Shown one piece after another: positions 62,301 to 64,000 of a stretch of DNA of 64,000 bases. Position numbers and translations under genes: made by a program. The notes under the pieces were generated by a model. The model did not search any database. It saw only the letters and a program-made list of their open reading frames with translations, and was not told where the DNA came from. Positions within the stretch are counted from its first letter, which is position 1. The number at the start of each line of letters is the position of its first letter. Source of the stretch: Helopsaltes ochotensis (Eukaryota; Chordata; Aves; Passeriformes; Locustellidae); NCBI GenBank assembly GCA_013400155.1, contig VXBM01001898.1, positions 40,606 to 104,605 of the forward strand, written 5' to 3'.

Positions 62301-63640
62301 GAACATTTATGAAAAACACATGTAGGTTGCTCTCCAGAGTGAGAAAAGCCACAAAGCCTGACCTAATATTTAGTATAAAAATACAATCTGCCTTTGCTAT
62401 CACATGCTGTCATGAATGCTGAGACAATATATGGGGATGAAGAGCTTGATGAGCCATGACTGGTTGTCAGGGGAAGGTGTTTGCCTGTTGAGTTTCAGAG
62501 TTGTTTTACCTCAGAGTCTGGGTCATAGGTATTTTTCTGGGAAGCCTACACAGTAGCAGTGAGCAAATATGCCCTTTTCATCTATTCCTCATGGGACCCA
62601 CCTTCAGATACCAACTTTATTTTTTACTTTTTTTTTTCCCCCCCATGCTTCTCTACAATGCTGTAGTTCATTTCAGGTCTCACTGAAAAGCTCAGTGGCT
62701 TGCGTGAAGTGACTCTATGAAGGTATTTGACCCACTCTTGATTTCCAGATTCCTCTGCACCAGGTTCTTTTGAACTAGACTTCTGTGGGAAGAACCAACT
62801 CCAGAACTGACTTTCTGCACATGCCTTTAAGAGATAGAATCCTGATTAAAAAACCTGAAACAAAACCATATCAACAACCTGACAAATTAAATATGAAGAT
62901 TCTTCAAGATTGGGGTTTTTTTAAGGTCTGTGGTCCGATACTCATCTCTTAAGAGAAGTGAATTTGACCATTAAGTATTTAGATAATTGCAAACACAAGA
63001 CATAACTTTATTCAAGGTTTTTGAAAATTGGCACTTAGAAAGAATGAACTATCTCAATTTTTGAGCAAAATAATTTTTCAAGAAAGAACCGATTTAGATT
63101 TTTTTTCCATAAATTTCACATTGTAAACTTGGCAGGTAACAAAAAAGTGTCCTTTTTCCTTTTTTGCACAGTTTCATATAAGATTATTTCTAGAGTCTAC
63201 CCTACTGAATGAAATGTTATTGTCATATCAGATAACAGGTAATGAGATGCACTTTTAAAAGCAGGCTTTAGAAGGAGAGAGAGCAAAGATGAAATGAAGG
63301 AGAAAGGCACAGTGGATAAGCAAAAGATAAAGTAGGAAATGCAAAAAGAGCACTTTGGGCAGGAAATGTTACAGACAAAAAGAGAAGTATGAAGTATAGA
63401 GAAGTGAACTAAGAAATTAAAAGAAATTTAAAAAAAAGGCTTGCAATAGTCAGAGACATAACTTTTTAGTGTGCCTAGGAAAACAAGTGTAAAGCAGACA
63501 GATAAATTATATCTAATTTAGTGCTTCTCCAGGTGCTGTAATCAAGCCTCCTGACTACATTGTAATTATTCTGAAGAAGATAGGTATTAGAGCTCCTTGG
63601 TCATTCATTGCAAAGGTGAAGTCTTTGTTGCCTAGAATGC
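59326..63640. other. Unique AT-rich interval, no gene recognised
   Basis: About 4.3 kb. The longest frame is 101 codons at 61873-62178 (+), without known domains. Short runs include A11 near 60998 and a T9-C6 run near 62630. No repeat family identified. Confidence 0.45.
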
Positions 63641-63676
63641 ATTTATTTATTTATTTATTTATTTGTTTATTTTTTG
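63641..63676. repeat. (ATTT)n microsatellite
   Basis: Seven ATTT-type units ending in gtttattttttg. It lies just before a purine-rich patch and a CR1 fragment. Confidence 0.85.
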
Positions 63677-63704
63677 TTTGGTTTTCTGGAAGGAGAAGGA
63701 GAAG

Positions 63705-63962
63705 GACAGGAAGTAATGGGGCAGAAACTGATGCTCAGGAAGTTCCACCTGAATATGAAGAAGACCTTCATTACTGTGTGGGCAACTGTGCACAGAAACA
63801 GACTGCCCAGAGACCCTGTGGAGTCTCCCTTACTGGAGATATTCAAGAACTCTCTGGACACAATCTTGTGCCAAATGTTCTGGGATGACCCTGCCTGAGC
63901 AGAGAGACTGGACCAGAGGACCCTCTGTGGTCCTTTCCAACGCAACCCATTCTGTGATTCTC
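63705..63962 (+). mobile_element. CR1 LINE, 3'-end fragment
   Basis: About 258 bp covering late ORF2 and the 3' UTR. Recognised blocks are agactgcccagagaccctgt, gtggagtctcccttactgga, actggaccagaggaccctct, gtggtcctttccaacgcaac and the terminal cattctgtgattc. It is 5'-truncated as usual and has no poly(A). The purine-rich 14-mer gaaggagaaggaga lies on both sides (63689-63702 and 63970-63983). Open frames of 74-92 codons overlapping it are not genes. Confidence 0.92.
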
Positions 63963-64000
63963 ATTTGCAGAAGGAGAAGGAGACAGAAAAGGAAAAGTGA

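Noticed and set aside
63616..63945. Frames of 74-92 codons at the window end
   Set aside because: They translate the ATTT repeat and the CR1 3' end.

Overview
The window looks like a stretch of bird nuclear chromosome, either intergenic or inside a large intron. It is AT-rich and has no bacterial-style gene packing. It carries several truncated copies of CR1, the main avian LINE; two copies end in the CR1-type 3' terminus (around 4471-4488 and 63949-63960). It also holds two solo LTRs of an endogenous-retrovirus family that I recall from neoavian genomes. That points to a non-galliform bird, but this is inference from memory of repeat families, not a search.

I could not support any protein-coding gene, tRNA, rRNA or CRISPR array. 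The longest ATG-initiated open frame is 138 codons. Long frames overlap each other on both strands or lie inside repeats, and none has a protein family I recognise. Exons shorter than about 60 codons cannot be excluded by eye.

Layout. 0.3-0.9 kb: solo LTR whose promoter motifs read leftward. 4.4 kb: short CR1 3' end. 12.4-15.6 kb: three CR1 pieces in 3.3 kb, all antisense (upstream ORF2 to RT, a 3' end, and an RT fragment that has lost its motif A aspartates). 19.0-19.5 kb: unique sequence that resembles a conserved non-coding element, followed by an antisense CR1 3' end at 19.6-19.9 kb. 20-32 kb: mostly unique sequence, with a fragment of LTR terminus at 32.0 kb. 33.3-33.7 kb: degraded antisense CR1 RT. 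34.15 kb: an 82-nt T tract. 37.9 and 44.4 kb: T-rich and TTTG repeats. 45.5-46.1 kb: second solo LTR, opposite in orientation to the first. 56.05 kb: a perfect 16-bp hairpin. 56.75-56.94 kb: a composite TTG/TCC/TTC microsatellite forming a 167-nt pure pyrimidine tract. 59.06-59.33 kb: a very old CR1/L3-like RT remnant. 63.6-64.0 kb: ATTT repeat, then a CR1 3' end flanked by purine-rich direct repeats.

No gene system can be reconstructed. The most checkable points are the LTR with a preserved TATA/CRE-like core, the hairpin at 56,047-56,085, the long TTC tract, the T82 run, and several unique intervals that may be conserved non-coding sequence. I found no convincing undescribed biological system.
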